This document shows positions 17,754 to 25,593 of a DNA stretch of 42,259 nucleotides, one piece after another. Below the pieces are notes generated by a model. That model worked only from the letters and a program-made list of their open reading frames with translations. It was not told where the DNA came from and made no database searches. Every line of letters starts with the position of its first letter. The first letter of the stretch is position 1. Source of the DNA: an uncultured Bacteroidota bacterium (GTDB lineage Bacteria; Bacteroidota; Bacteroidia; Bacteroidales; P3); assembly GCA_902776365.1 (NCBI GenBank), contig CACYPU010000015.1:1-42259 (forward strand), given 5' to 3'. Position numbers and translations under genes: made by a program.

Positions 17754-20720
17754 TTAGCGAATGACTTCGATGTTCCCGTTGGTGCGGACGAGGCCGTGGA
17801 GGCTTTTGGCGGAGAAGCGGAAGAAGTAGGTGCCGTCGGGGGAGTGGGTGAGGTTGGGGTCCCAGAAGTCGCTTTCCTGGCTGATGTTGCGTACATGGTA
17901 GACGAGGGTGCCCCAACGGTTGTATATCCAGAGTTCGTTCATGGGGTATTGCCCGATTTCGAGGAGGTTGAGCACGCGCCAGGTGTCGTTGGTGCCGTCG
18001 CCGTTGGGGGTGACGAGGTTGGGGAACTGGAGCCATGCGGTGACGATTTCGACCTGGTGGGTGACGGAGTCGAAGCAGGTATGGGTGATGAGGGAGTCCT
18101 TGAAAGCGAAGGTGGAGTCGTGGTAGGCGAAGAGCGTGACGTCGAAGGTGCCTTGTGGCAGGTCGCCGGGCCAGCGGTAGTGGGGCTCGAAAACGGTGAG
18201 GGTGTCGATGCCGTCCATGTTTTGGATTTCCCAGCGGAAGTAGCAGCTGTCGGGTATGCTGAGGTTGATGAAGCGTGCCTCGGGGGTGATGTCGACGGGC
18301 ACCTCGGGAGTCCAGGCAAAGTCGGCGGTGGGTGTGGGGAGGACGTAGACGGGCCAGTAGAGGGTGTCGCGGCAGTCGCCGCGGGAGGTGACTTCGAGGG
18401 TGAGGAGCTCGCCACGCATGGTGGTGTCGAGGAGGAAGGAGGCTTCGCGGTTTTGGGCCTCGAAGGTGAGGAGCGTCCAGTTCCATGCGGTGGCGCCGTC
18501 GGTGCTGTCGAGCAGGTAGAGCGTCTGTCCGGCGCAGAGGACGATGGGGACGCTGTCGTGCCAGATTTGGTGGTCGTCGCTGTAGTAGGCGAGGGGACGG
18601 AAGGAGGAGTCGCGTGGGAGGAGGCTGAGGTGGACGAGGGAGTCGCAGCCTTGCTGCGAGGTGAGTGGCACGTCGACGACGGCGGGTCCACCGTAGTCGA
18701 TGCCGTCGTAGATGAAGGGGTTGCCGGGGCAGATGGGGAGGGTGTCGTTGACCTCGTAGGTGGGTGCCTCGAAGGCCACGAGGGTGACGGTGCTGTCGGC
18801 GCCGTGGGAGTCGGTGAGGGTGAGGGTGACGCTGTCGGGGGAGGTGAAGGTGTAGCCTTCCCAGAGGAGGGGCCAGTCGCCTGGGCAGACGGGATGCTCG
18901 ACGCGCACCTGCTGGTTGGGCCACACATGGAGATGGTAGTGGAGGAGGGTGTCGCATCCGGAGGGGGAGGGGAGGAGGAAGGTGGTGTCGACGGAGGAGG
19001 TGAAGGTGCCGTCGAGGAAGGTGTGTGGCAGGTCGTTCTCGACGATTTCCTCGTTGACCCACTGTTGTGGCTGAGGCAGTGCCCAGCGGGAGATGACGGT
19101 GTTGCAGGCGGGGTTGAAGCGGTCGGTGAGTTGGCAGTGGTAGAGGGAGGAGTCGGCGGCGACGGTGATGCTTTGGGTGGTGTCGAGGGTGGCAGTGGAG
19201 CCGTCTTTCCACCAGCGGTAGTGGAAGCCGTAGGGCATGGTGAAGGTGAGGCTGTCGGAGGTGGAGCAGGCGTCGGAGTAGTCGTTGCGCTTGAGGCAGG
19301 AGAAGTTGTAGTAGGCGTAGCACCAGCGGTTGTTGACGACGCCGTCGGTGGCGGTGACGCGGAGGTGCAGCTGCCGGCCGTGGTAGGGGGAGAGGTCGAA
19401 GGCGATGCCGGTGAAGTCGCGTCGCTTATACATACCATTCATCTCGTCCCAGCCGTCGGTGTCCCACATGTCGATGTAGAAAAGTTGGCAGCTGTCGGTT
19501 GTCGGTTGCCAGTTGTCGTCGAGCATTTCGATGCGGAACCAGGCGGGGTGCAGGGTGTCGTTGCGATGGGTCTCCTCGGGGCCCTGGAAGGTGCCGAAGG
19601 CCATGGCCACGGTGTACTTCATCACCAGGAGGTCACTGGCGTTGGTGTCGACGGTGAGGGTGTAGAGCATGGCGTCGGACTCCCAGTCTCCCAGGCGGTT
19701 GCCGAGGCGGAGGGTGGCGTTGTCACCGGGGGGTATGGTGCGAGGGAAGACGAGCATGCCGCCGCCGTCGGGACCGGGAGTGGTGTTGAGGGCGTGGGAG
19801 CCGGCGAAGACGCCCGAGATGCTAGGGTCGGGGTTGGTGTAGGTGCCGGTGTGGAGGTAGGGGTTGACGTAGGTGCCGTAGTAGGGCGTGGCCATGGAGG
19901 AGTTGAAGTCGGTGGCGTCGAGGCAGTTGCCGTCTTGGTAGGCGTAGACCTTGACCTGCTCGGTATAGGGCTGCGCGGGCATGCAGGCGGTGAGGGGGAA
20001 GGAGGTGGAGAGCGTTGCGGTGTAGGTGGTGTTGGGTTGGTGAGGCACAGTGAGGCTATTGCCCGTGGGGGTGTAGGTGCCGTTGTTGGTGGTGATTGTC
20101 AGTGTCGGCAGGTTGCCCACCGACTGCCACTCGAGGCGCACGGAGTCGGCGCGGTTCTCGGCCACGTGCAAACCCCATGCCGCGCAGGGCGACGAGGTGA
20201 GGTGTATGTCGTCGAGCCAGAAGGTGCCGTCGCCCGAAAAGATGTCGTGGCCGAAGAAAGCTATGCGGGCCCCCGTGGGTACCGACGAGAGGTCGACGGC
20301 GAAGAAGTGCCACTGCTGCTGCCAGCCGTGGACGGTGTCTAGTACATGGAATGTGGAACTATTGGTCGCATCGGTCAGGTAGCCCACTTCAAAAAAATCG
20401 GTGTTCAGGTGGAGGTAGTACCAGAAGGTGAGCCAGACGTTGTCGGCTGAGTAGTTGAGGCCCTCGTCGGGCATGATGGTGAAGCAGGTGGTGCCGTTAT
20501 TGCCCAGAGATTTAGTGCCGGAATGTGCCAAAGCGTCCGATATCCCCACATAGTGGAAGTCGAGGTTGGGGAGGGCGTCCCAGCCGAGGGGTCGCGAGTT
20601 GGGAGTGGCATCTTCGAAAGAGTAGCAAATATCGACCTGTCCCTGGAGTGGCAGCATGGCCCACAGGAGGAGGGACAGGAGGAGTCCTGTTTTGTGATTT
20701 CTATGCATTTTTATATTCAT
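17754..20720 (-). CDS. Large secreted protein with gliding-type (CHU_C) C-terminal domain
   Basis: 988 residues with an N-terminal signal peptide (LLLSLLLWAMLPLQG). An N-terminal region resembles a carbohydrate-binding or MAM-like sandwich (FWLDDIHLTSS). Repeated modules follow, each with a GCDTLLHYHLHV or GCDSLVHLSLL element. Then a PKD-like domain (about 805-885) and the C-terminal domain with LVTPNGDGTNDTW (about 905-917), ELWIYNRWGTLVYH and GTYFFRFSAKS, as in type B type IX sorting domains. It is probably exported by the type IX machinery and surface bound, perhaps as an adhesin. The MNIK start and a second Met at codon 5 are both plausible. Strong G/C bias leaves very long antisense open frames; these are shadows. 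Confidence 0.8.
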   Translation of the reverse strand: MNIKMHRNHKTGLLLSLLLWAMLPLQGQVDICYSFEDATPNSRPLGWDALPNLDFHYVGISDALAHSGTKSLGNNGTTCFTIMPDEGLNYSADNVWLTFWYYLHLNTDFFEVGYLTDATNSSTFHVLDTVHGWQQQWHFFAVDLSSVPTGARIAFFGHDIFSGDGTFWLDDIHLTSSPCAAWGLHVAENRADSVRLEWQSVGNLPTLTITTNNGTYTPTGNSLTVPHQPNTTYTATLSTSFPLTACMPAQPYTEQVKVYAYQDGNCLDATDFNSSMATPYYGTYVNPYLHTGTYTNPDPSISGVFAGSHALNTTPGPDGGGMLVFPRTIPPGDNATLRLGNRLGDWESDAMLYTLTVDTNASDLLVMKYTVAMAFGTFQGPEETHRNDTLHPAWFRIEMLDDNWQPTTDSCQLFYIDMWDTDGWDEMNGMYKRRDFTGIAFDLSPYHGRQLHLRVTATDGVVNNRWCYAYYNFSCLKRNDYSDACSTSDSLTFTMPYGFHYRWWKDGSTATLDTTQSITVAADSSLYHCQLTDRFNPACNTVISRWALPQPQQWVNEEIVENDLPHTFLDGTFTSSVDTTFLLPSPSGCDTLLHYHLHVWPNQQVRVEHPVCPGDWPLLWEGYTFTSPDSVTLTLTDSHGADSTVTLVAFEAPTYEVNDTLPICPGNPFIYDGIDYGGPAVVDVPLTSQQGCDSLVHLSLLPRDSSFRPLAYYSDDHQIWHDSVPIVLCAGQTLYLLDSTDGATAWNWTLLTFEAQNREASFLLDTTMRGELLTLEVTSRGDCRDTLYWPVYVLPTPTADFAWTPEVPVDITPEARFINLSIPDSCYFRWEIQNMDGIDTLTVFEPHYRWPGDLPQGTFDVTLFAYHDSTFAFKDSLITHTCFDSVTHQVEIVTAWLQFPNLVTPNGDGTNDTWRVLNLLEIGQYPMNELWIYNRWGTLVYHVRNISQESDFWDPNLTHSPDGTYFFRFSAKSLHGLVRTNGNIEVIR

Positions 20721-20773
20721 AGACGGATAAAAAACGCAAAACGCTGCATTAAATTATGTCATTAACTAAAATT

Positions 20774-20787
20774 TAACATTTTTGGCA
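20774..20787. promoter_or_regulatory. TGNCA-like inverted repeat upstream of lon
   Basis: TAACA-TTTT-TGGCA; the reverse strand reads TGCCA-AAAA-TGTTA, one base from the TGCCA-AAA-TGTCA site upstream of dnaK apart from spacing. Confidence 0.4.
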
Positions 20788-20798
20788 CGTTTTTTGTA
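20783..20798 (+). promoter_or_regulatory. Sigma-54-like promoter upstream of lon
   Basis: TGGCACG-TTTT-TTGTA fits the -24/-12 pattern TGGCACGnnnnTTGCW with one mismatch at the important C of the -12 element. It lies about 95 bases before the lon ATG and overlaps the TGNCA-like site. Confidence 0.35.
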
Positions 20799-20859
20799 AG
20801 AAAAGAATAAAAAAATATGCTTCGTGATGAAACTTTTTTTGCGAAGATGCGTTAATTAG

Positions 20860-20887
20860 AGATAATAGTTAACAGATAACAGATAAT
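20860..20887. repeat. 7-bp period repeat before lon
   Basis: AGATAAT, AGTTAAC, AGATAAC, AGATAAT, ending 6 bp before the lon ATG at 20894. Confidence 0.75.
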
Positions 20888-20893
20888 AGTTTG

Positions 20894-23356
20894 ATGAAAT
20901 ATAATGGATTTGATGAGCTGGGGGAGATGCTAGCCAAGGGGATGAATGTGAGGGCAAATATTGTGCCGGTGGTCGACGAGGTGGACGAGGATGTGCTGTT
21001 GAACGACGACAACATAGAGAACGAGATGGCGGTGCTGCCGGTGATGGACCAGGTGCTGTTTCCGGGTGTGCTTATCCCCATTGCTGCCAAACGAGAGAAG
21101 TCGCGCCAGTTGCTGAATGAGGTGAGTGGCACGAACCAGCATATCATTGTTTTTACGCAGAAGAACAACGAAGAGGAGCCTTCGGAACTGGACCTCTACC
21201 CTGTGGGAGTGGTGGCCAAGGTGCTGAGGGTCTTTTCCTTCAAGGAGGATATCACCGTGGCTGTGATGCAGGGCATTGCACGTTGTCATTCGCTGTTGGT
21301 CACGGCCCGTGAACCCTACATGCGCGGCACCGTGACAATGGCGCCCGAGAATAGCGACGGCATGGATACCCAGGCGTTTGCCAAGCGTGTGAAGCTGCTG
21401 CGCAAGCAGTATGCCGAGATGATGAAGATGCGCATGCAGGACGAGGAGTTGGCACACATGTTGACGGGCATCGGCAGCGACAAGATTTTCATCAACTTCG
21501 CCGCCACGAACCTCGATATCGACGTCGAGCAGAAGTACGAACTGCTGGTGTGTGAGAGCTACCGTGAGCGTGTAAACAAGATGCTCGAGCAGCTGAGCAC
21601 GCTGAAGGGCCTCGACGAGTTGCGCCGAGAGATTGACGGCAAGACCAAGGAGGAGTTGGAGAAGCAGCAGAGGGAGTACTACCTGCGCCAGCAGATGAGT
21701 GTCATACAGGAGGAGCTGGGCGGAAACGGGCACAGTGCCTTCTGGGGTGACAACCAGAACGAGATTGAAGAGTTGCGCAAGCGTGCTGCCGAGAAGGGCT
21801 TTCCCGAGTCGGTGGCGAAGGTGTTTGACAAGGAACTTACCAAGCTCTCGCGCATCCAGCCGATGTCGAGCGATTACACCGTGCAGTATTCCTACCTTGA
21901 GACGTTGCTGGACATTCCGTGGACGGTGGCTGAGAATGCCGCCGGCAATTTCGATGTGGCCAAGGCCCGCGAGGTGATGGAACGCGACCACTACGGCATC
22001 AAGAAGGTGAAGGAGCGTATCATAGAATATCTGGCAGTGCGCAAACGCCAGACCGAGAAGGGCGTCGACGTGAAGGCCCAGGTACTTTGTCTGGTAGGTC
22101 CTCCAGGTACGGGCAAGACCTCCATCTGTCGTTCCATTGCCGAAGCGTTGGGACGCCCCTACCGCCGTGTGGCGCTGGGCGGATTGCACGACGAGGCTGA
22201 GATTCGTGGCCACCGCCGCACTTATGTGGGCGCTATGCCGGGCCGCATCATGCAGGAGATTATCAAGGCTGGCACGCCGAACCCCGTCTTTGTGCTTGAC
22301 GAGATTGACAAGGTGCAGGGCGGCAACCTCCATGGAGACCCTTCGTCGGCGCTCCTCGAGGTGCTCGACCCCGAGCAGAACTGCCACTTCCACGACAATT
22401 TTGTCAATATAGACTATGACCTCTCGAAGGTCTTCTTCGTGGCTACGGCCAACAACGCCGCTGCCATTCCGCCTCCGCTGCTCGACCGCATGGAGGTCAT
22501 CGACTTCAGCGGCTATATGCTCGAGGAGAAGCTTGAGATTGCCAACCGCCATCTTTTGCCGAAGATTATGCACGACAACGTGGTGGACCGCCGCACCATG
22601 CGCTTCCCCGAGGAGGTGCTGCGCATGATTATCAACGACTATACCCGAGAGGGTGGCGTGCGTCAGTTGGAGAAGCAGTTGTCCAAGGTGGTGCGCCACC
22701 GAGTGGTACAGCTTGAGAGCGGTGAGAAATGCAAGTCCGCAGTCAGTGACGACGAGGTGCGCAAGGTGTTGGGGTTGCCCATCCACAACAGCGAGCGCCG
22801 CCGTCCAGAATCCAGAGAGGGTGTGGTGACGGGCCTGGCGTGGACGCCTGTGGGAGGTGAGATTCTCTTCATCGAGGCCTCGCTGAGCAAGGGCAAGGGG
22901 ACGCTTTCGATGACCGGCAACCTGGGCGACGTGATGAAAGAGTCGGCTACGCTGGCATTCGAGTATATCAAGTCCAACGCCAGCCGCTTCGGTATCAAGC
23001 AGGAGGTGTTGGAGAAGAGCAATATCCATATCCATGTGCCTGAGGGTGCCACGCCCAAGGACGGCCCTTCGGCGGGCATCACGATGTTCGTGGCGATGGT
23101 TTCGGTGCTCACCCACCGCAAGGTGCGCCCCGAGGTGGCTATGACAGGAGAAATCACGCTGCGAGGCGACGTCACACCCATCGGTGGCGTCAAGGAGAAG
23201 ATTCTCGCCGCCAAGCGTGCCGGCATCACCGATATCCTTCTCTGTCACGACAACCGCCGCGACATTGAGGAGATAGAACCCGCCTATCTTGAAGGACTGA
23301 ATTTCCATTACATTGGAGAAATCTCCGAGGCGTTGGATTTGGCGCTGGAGAGTTAA
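20894..23356 (+). CDS. lon: ATP-dependent protease Lon
   Basis: 820 residues, full-length. It degrades damaged and regulatory proteins in the cytoplasm. Order: N-terminal substrate-recognition domain ([18 protein letters not shown]), helical linker, AAA+ module with Walker A GPPGTGKT (402-409) and VFVLDEIDK, then the protease domain with the Ser-Lys dyad: Ser726 in [10 protein letters not shown] and Lys769 in [14 protein letters not shown]. The ATG at 20894 is preferred to the TTG at 20891. A sigma-54-like site and a TGNCA-like inverted repeat lie upstream. The stop codon is embedded in a 7-bp repeat array. Confidence 0.96.
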   Translation: MKYNGFDELGEMLAKGMNVRANIVPVVDEVDEDVLLNDDNIENEMAVLPVMDQVLFPGVLIPIAAKREKSRQLLNEVSGTNQHIIVFTQKNNEEEPSELDLYPVGVVAKVLRVFSFKEDITVAVMQGIARCHSLLVTAREPYMRGTVTMAPENSDGMDTQAFAKRVKLLRKQYAEMMKMRMQDEELAHMLTGIGSDKIFINFAATNLDIDVEQKYELLVCESYRERVNKMLEQLSTLKGLDELRREIDGKTKEELEKQQREYYLRQQMSVIQEELGGNGHSAFWGDNQNEIEELRKRAAEKGFPESVAKVFDKELTKLSRIQPMSSDYTVQYSYLETLLDIPWTVAENAAGNFDVAKAREVMERDHYGIKKVKERIIEYLAVRKRQTEKGVDVKAQVLCLVGPPGTGKTSICRSIAEALGRPYRRVALGGLHDEAEIRGHRRTYVGAMPGRIMQEIIKAGTPNPVFVLDEIDKVQGGNLHGDPSSALLEVLDPEQNCHFHDNFVNIDYDLSKVFFVATANNAAAIPPPLLDRMEVIDFSGYMLEEKLEIANRHLLPKIMHDNVVDRRTMRFPEEVLRMIINDYTREGGVRQLEKQLSKVVRHRVVQLESGEKCKSAVSDDEVRKVLGLPIHNSERRRPESREGVVTGLAWTPVGGEILFIEASLSKGKGTLSMTGNLGDVMKESATLAFEYIKSNASRFGIKQEVLEKSNIHIHVPEGATPKDGPSAGITMFVAMVSVLTHRKVRPEVAMTGEITLRGDVTPIGGVKEKILAAKRAGITDILLCHDNRRDIEEIEPAYLEGLNFHYIGEISEALDLALES

Positions 23357-23385
23357 GAGTTAAGAATTAAGAGTTAAGAATTAAG
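23351..23385. repeat. 7-bp period repeat at the end of lon
   Basis: AGTTAAG, AGTTAAG, AATTAAG, AGTTAAG, AATTAAG; the lon stop codon is in the first unit, and the next gene starts 7 bases after the array. Confidence 0.85.
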
Positions 23386-23391
23386 AATAAC

Positions 23392-24912
23392 ATGAAACAG
23401 ACTCGTTTAAAATATTATTTGTCCGTTCACCCCCTCCTTATTCTATTCTTTTTTACCTTTCACCTCTCACCTCTCACCTCTCTCGCTCAGTCTTCCGACT
23501 TTATTGTCCTCCGCCAGCAGCGCATCACTCTCCCACGCCAGGTGAGCAGCGTCTCCTATCTCGACAATAACTTCTATTGCTATGCCTCTGGAGTGCTGTT
23601 GAAAGCACAGCGCCAGGTTGACTCGCAACTCTCTTCTTTCAACTTTCAACTCAAGGCCGACACTGTTTTTGTCAAGCTTGACGAGAACATCGACTATGTG
23701 GTTCGTCACCCCTCCACGGGCGACTTGTATTACACCACCCTCGACAAGAAAGGCCGCTCCTATCTCTATCGCAGTACGGTGACTGACAACGGGAAACAGA
23801 AAATCTCGCAGGTGAAAATGGACGGTGGATTCCTCGATAAGGGAATGTGCGTCTATCATCCTACCTTCACCGACGATGGTTCTCTGATGGTTTTCTCTTC
23901 TTCTCGTGAGGACCGGAATAGGGGGAGCCTCGACCTTTGGTATTCCCGCTACAATGGCGGTGAATGGTCCGACCCCGTCAATCTGGGGCCCCGCATCAAC
24001 ACTTCGGGCGATGAAGTCAGCCCCTTCCTCTATCACGACTGCCTGCTTTTTGCTTCCAGCGGTAATGCCGATGACCACGGCCATTTCACCCTGTATGCCA
24101 CACGGCTCGTTTCCAACCCTGTTGGTGACACCGTAGGCCGCCGCCAGATTGGCCGATGCCTCGTTCAGCGGTTGCCAGAGCCGTTCAATGTAGTGGGCAC
24201 CGACAACCTGGGTCTCTCTTACGACTCTTTCGCCGGCTGTGGCTACTGGATATCCAACCGCGACGATGTTGCTGGCCGTCAGCTCTACTCCTTCTCCGGC
24301 ACCCTTGAGAGCCTCTTGCTTTGGGGCACTGTCTCCGACAAGTTCGACCATCCCGTGGCAGGGGTGACGGTTACCGCCTCGCAGCAAGGAAAGGTCCTCT
24401 GCAGCGCTGTTTCCGATGCGACCGGACACTACAGCCTGTATCTTCACTGTGGCCAGACTTATGAACTCTCCTTCAGTAAGCCTGATTATTTCGTCACCAC
24501 CGAGCCTCTCGATGCCCGTCAAGGTGGTGAAGGCTACCTCATCACCGAACAGCAGCACAATGTGAAGTTGCACGGACTGCCTGTAGGACAGCGTTTTTAT
24601 TACGACGACCTGTTTGCTCCTGATGCCGCTGTCGAACTCAGTGACCGGGGTAGGGAAGAGCTTGTACCCCTGGTACAGTTCCTTGTCGATAACCCCGGGA
24701 AGAAGGTCTCTATGACGCTCCTCAACGACCTCACCGATGACCCTTCTTTCAACAGCCTCCTTACGGACCGACGTATTCTCACGCTCGAAAAATACCTTCG
24801 GAAGGTTCTTCCGGAGACTATCGAATTTAACATTTCGAACGCATGCAATGGTGTGGAAAAATGTTCTACGGCTACGGGGTCGTCTATTTTAACGGTGTTG
24901 ATAGACAATTGA
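23392..24912 (+). CDS. PorE-like envelope protein (beta-propeller, carboxypeptidase-regulatory and OmpA-like domains)
   Basis: 506 residues with a signal peptide ending near TSLAQS. Residues about 60-290 carry PD40/WD40-like blades (YHPTFTDDGSLMVFSSSRED, LDLWYSRYNGGEWSDPVNLG). Residues about 310-375 resemble a carboxypeptidase regulatory domain (VAGVTVTASQQGKVLCSAVSD, ATGHYSLYLHCGQTYELSF). The last 110 or so are OmpA-like (YYDDLFAPDAAVELSDRGREELVPL), with a weakened peptidoglycan-binding motif. This order matches PorE of the Porphyromonas type IX system without its N-terminal TPR part. A heptamer repeat (23451-23484) encodes part of the signal peptide; a shorter one (23637-23650) follows. Confidence 0.6.
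   Translation: MKQTRLKYYLSVHPLLILFFFTFHLSPLTSLAQSSDFIVLRQQRITLPRQVSSVSYLDNNFYCYASGVLLKAQRQVDSQLSSFNFQLKADTVFVKLDENIDYVVRHPSTGDLYYTTLDKKGRSYLYRSTVTDNGKQKISQVKMDGGFLDKGMCVYHPTFTDDGSLMVFSSSREDRNRGSLDLWYSRYNGGEWSDPVNLGPRINTSGDEVSPFLYHDCLLFASSGNADDHGHFTLYATRLVSNPVGDTVGRRQIGRCLVQRLPEPFNVVGTDNLGLSYDSFAGCGYWISNRDDVAGRQLYSFSGTLESLLLWGTVSDKFDHPVAGVTVTASQQGKVLCSAVSDATGHYSLYLHCGQTYELSFSKPDYFVTTEPLDARQGGEGYLITEQQHNVKLHGLPVGQRFYYDDLFAPDAAVELSDRGREELVPLVQFLVDNPGKKVSMTLLNDLTDDPSFNSLLTDRRILTLEKYLRKVLPETIEFNISNACNGVEKCSTATGSSILTVLIDN
23451..23484. repeat. 7-bp period repeat inside a signal-peptide coding region
   Basis: TTTTACC, TTTCACC, TCTCACC, TCTCACC, TCTC. It encodes FTFHLSPLTSL, which makes up the end of the hydrophobic core and the cleavage region of the PorE-like protein. 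Confidence 0.85.
23637..23650. repeat. Short 7-bp repeat inside the PorE-like gene
   Basis: TTTCAAC twice, followed by TCAAGG; encodes SFNFQLK. Only two units, so it would be weak evidence by itself. Confidence 0.45.
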
Positions 24913-24934
24913 TTGGAAAATATTTGAAAAAAAA

Positions 24935-24966
24935 TTTGGTCAGTATTGAAAAAGTGTGTACTTTTG
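24935..24966 (+). promoter_or_regulatory. Promoter of the tRNA-Pro gene
   Basis: TTTG (24935-24938), 20-base spacer, TACTTTTG (24959-24966). The transcript would start about 50 bases before the tRNA. Confidence 0.75.
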
Positions 24967-25025
24967 CACCCGTTTTCAAGAGATGAAAACGCGAAAATTG
25001 AGTTGGAAAATTCGATTTAATTGTT

Positions 25026-25099
25026 CGGGGTGTGGCGCAGTTGGCTAGCGCACTTGCATGGGGTGCAAGGGGTCGAAAGTTCGAGTCTTTTCACCCCGA
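25026..25099 (+). tRNA. tRNA-Pro (anticodon GGG)
   Basis: The acceptor stem CGGGGTG (25026-25032) pairs with CACCCCG (25092-25098) over 7 bp, with discriminator A. D-arm stem GCGC/GCGC; anticodon stem CTTGC/GCAAG around loop ATGGGGT gives anticodon GGG. The T-stem is GAAAG/CTTTT with one G-U pair, and the loop is TTCGAGT. CCA is not encoded. It reads proline CCC/CCU codons. It is flanked by a promoter and a terminator, so it is a stand-alone unit. Confidence 0.95.
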
Positions 25100-25113
25100 C
25101 AATTTTTAAAAAA

Positions 25114-25138
25114 GGAGAGGTTTTTCCTCTCCTTTTTT
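25114..25138. terminator. Bidirectional terminator between tRNA-Pro and the coiled-coil gene
   Basis: GGAGAGG-TTTTT-CCTCTCC with an A run on one side and six T on the other. It serves the tRNA and the convergent minus-strand operon. Confidence 0.9.
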
Positions 25139-25147
25139 ATACTTTGT

Positions 25148-25576
25148 TCATTCTTTCATTGCATCTGAAGCCCACTTGAGATACATGCTGGCTTTTTCGG
25201 AGGCTTCGCTGGCTCTCTTTTGGTAGATTTGTACATTTTCGCTGATGTCTTTAGCCCTCTTCTGATAGGTTTGTGCCTTGCTGCGGTTTTCTTGGGCCCT
25301 TTGGCGGTAGGTCTTGGCGTGGTCGTATGCCTCACGCTTCTCGTAATACTCTGCTTCGCGGTCGTCGCTCTCTGCTTTCTTTATGTAGTAATCGACCTCA
25401 CGCATAGTGTTCTCAAGTTTCTTTTGATAATATTCCACCTCCTTCTGGAAGCGTTGCACCTCCTTCTGGTAGTATTCAGCCTCTTTCTGGTAACGCTGGG
25501 CCTTATCGAGATCTTGTGCTATAGCGGTCGTCGTCACAGCTGCCAGAAGCAACACTATGGTCAGTATTTTTTTCAT
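25148..25576 (-). CDS. Small secreted coiled-coil protein
   Basis: 142 residues from the ATG at 25576; upstream in-frame codons would place a polar segment before the signal peptide MKKILTIVLLLAAVTTTAIAQ. The mature part is entirely helical and built of seven-residue units such as YQKEAEY, YQKEVQR, FQKEVEY, YQKKLEN, then longer R/K/E/A-rich units. It is probably a periplasmic or surface-associated coiled coil. It starts 17 bp after the murF stop, so it is likely co-transcribed with murF. I do not recognise the family; a lipoprotein anchor is not present. Confidence 0.65.
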   Translation of the reverse strand: MKKILTIVLLLAAVTTTAIAQDLDKAQRYQKEAEYYQKEVQRFQKEVEYYQKKLENTMREVDYYIKKAESDDREAEYYEKREAYDHAKTYRQRAQENRSKAQTYQKRAKDISENVQIYQKRASEASEKASMYLKWASDAMKE

Positions 25577-25593
25577 GGTTATTATTCCTTTGT

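Noticed and set aside
17751-20342. 863-codon open frame on the + strand opposite the large secreted protein
   Set aside because: Composition is Val/Gly/Glu-rich low complexity with no domains; it is the antisense shadow of a G/C-biased gene that has a signal peptide and a recognisable C-terminal domain.
20930-23308. 792-codon open frame on the minus strand opposite lon
   Set aside because: No family features; Lon on the + strand has all catalytic motifs.
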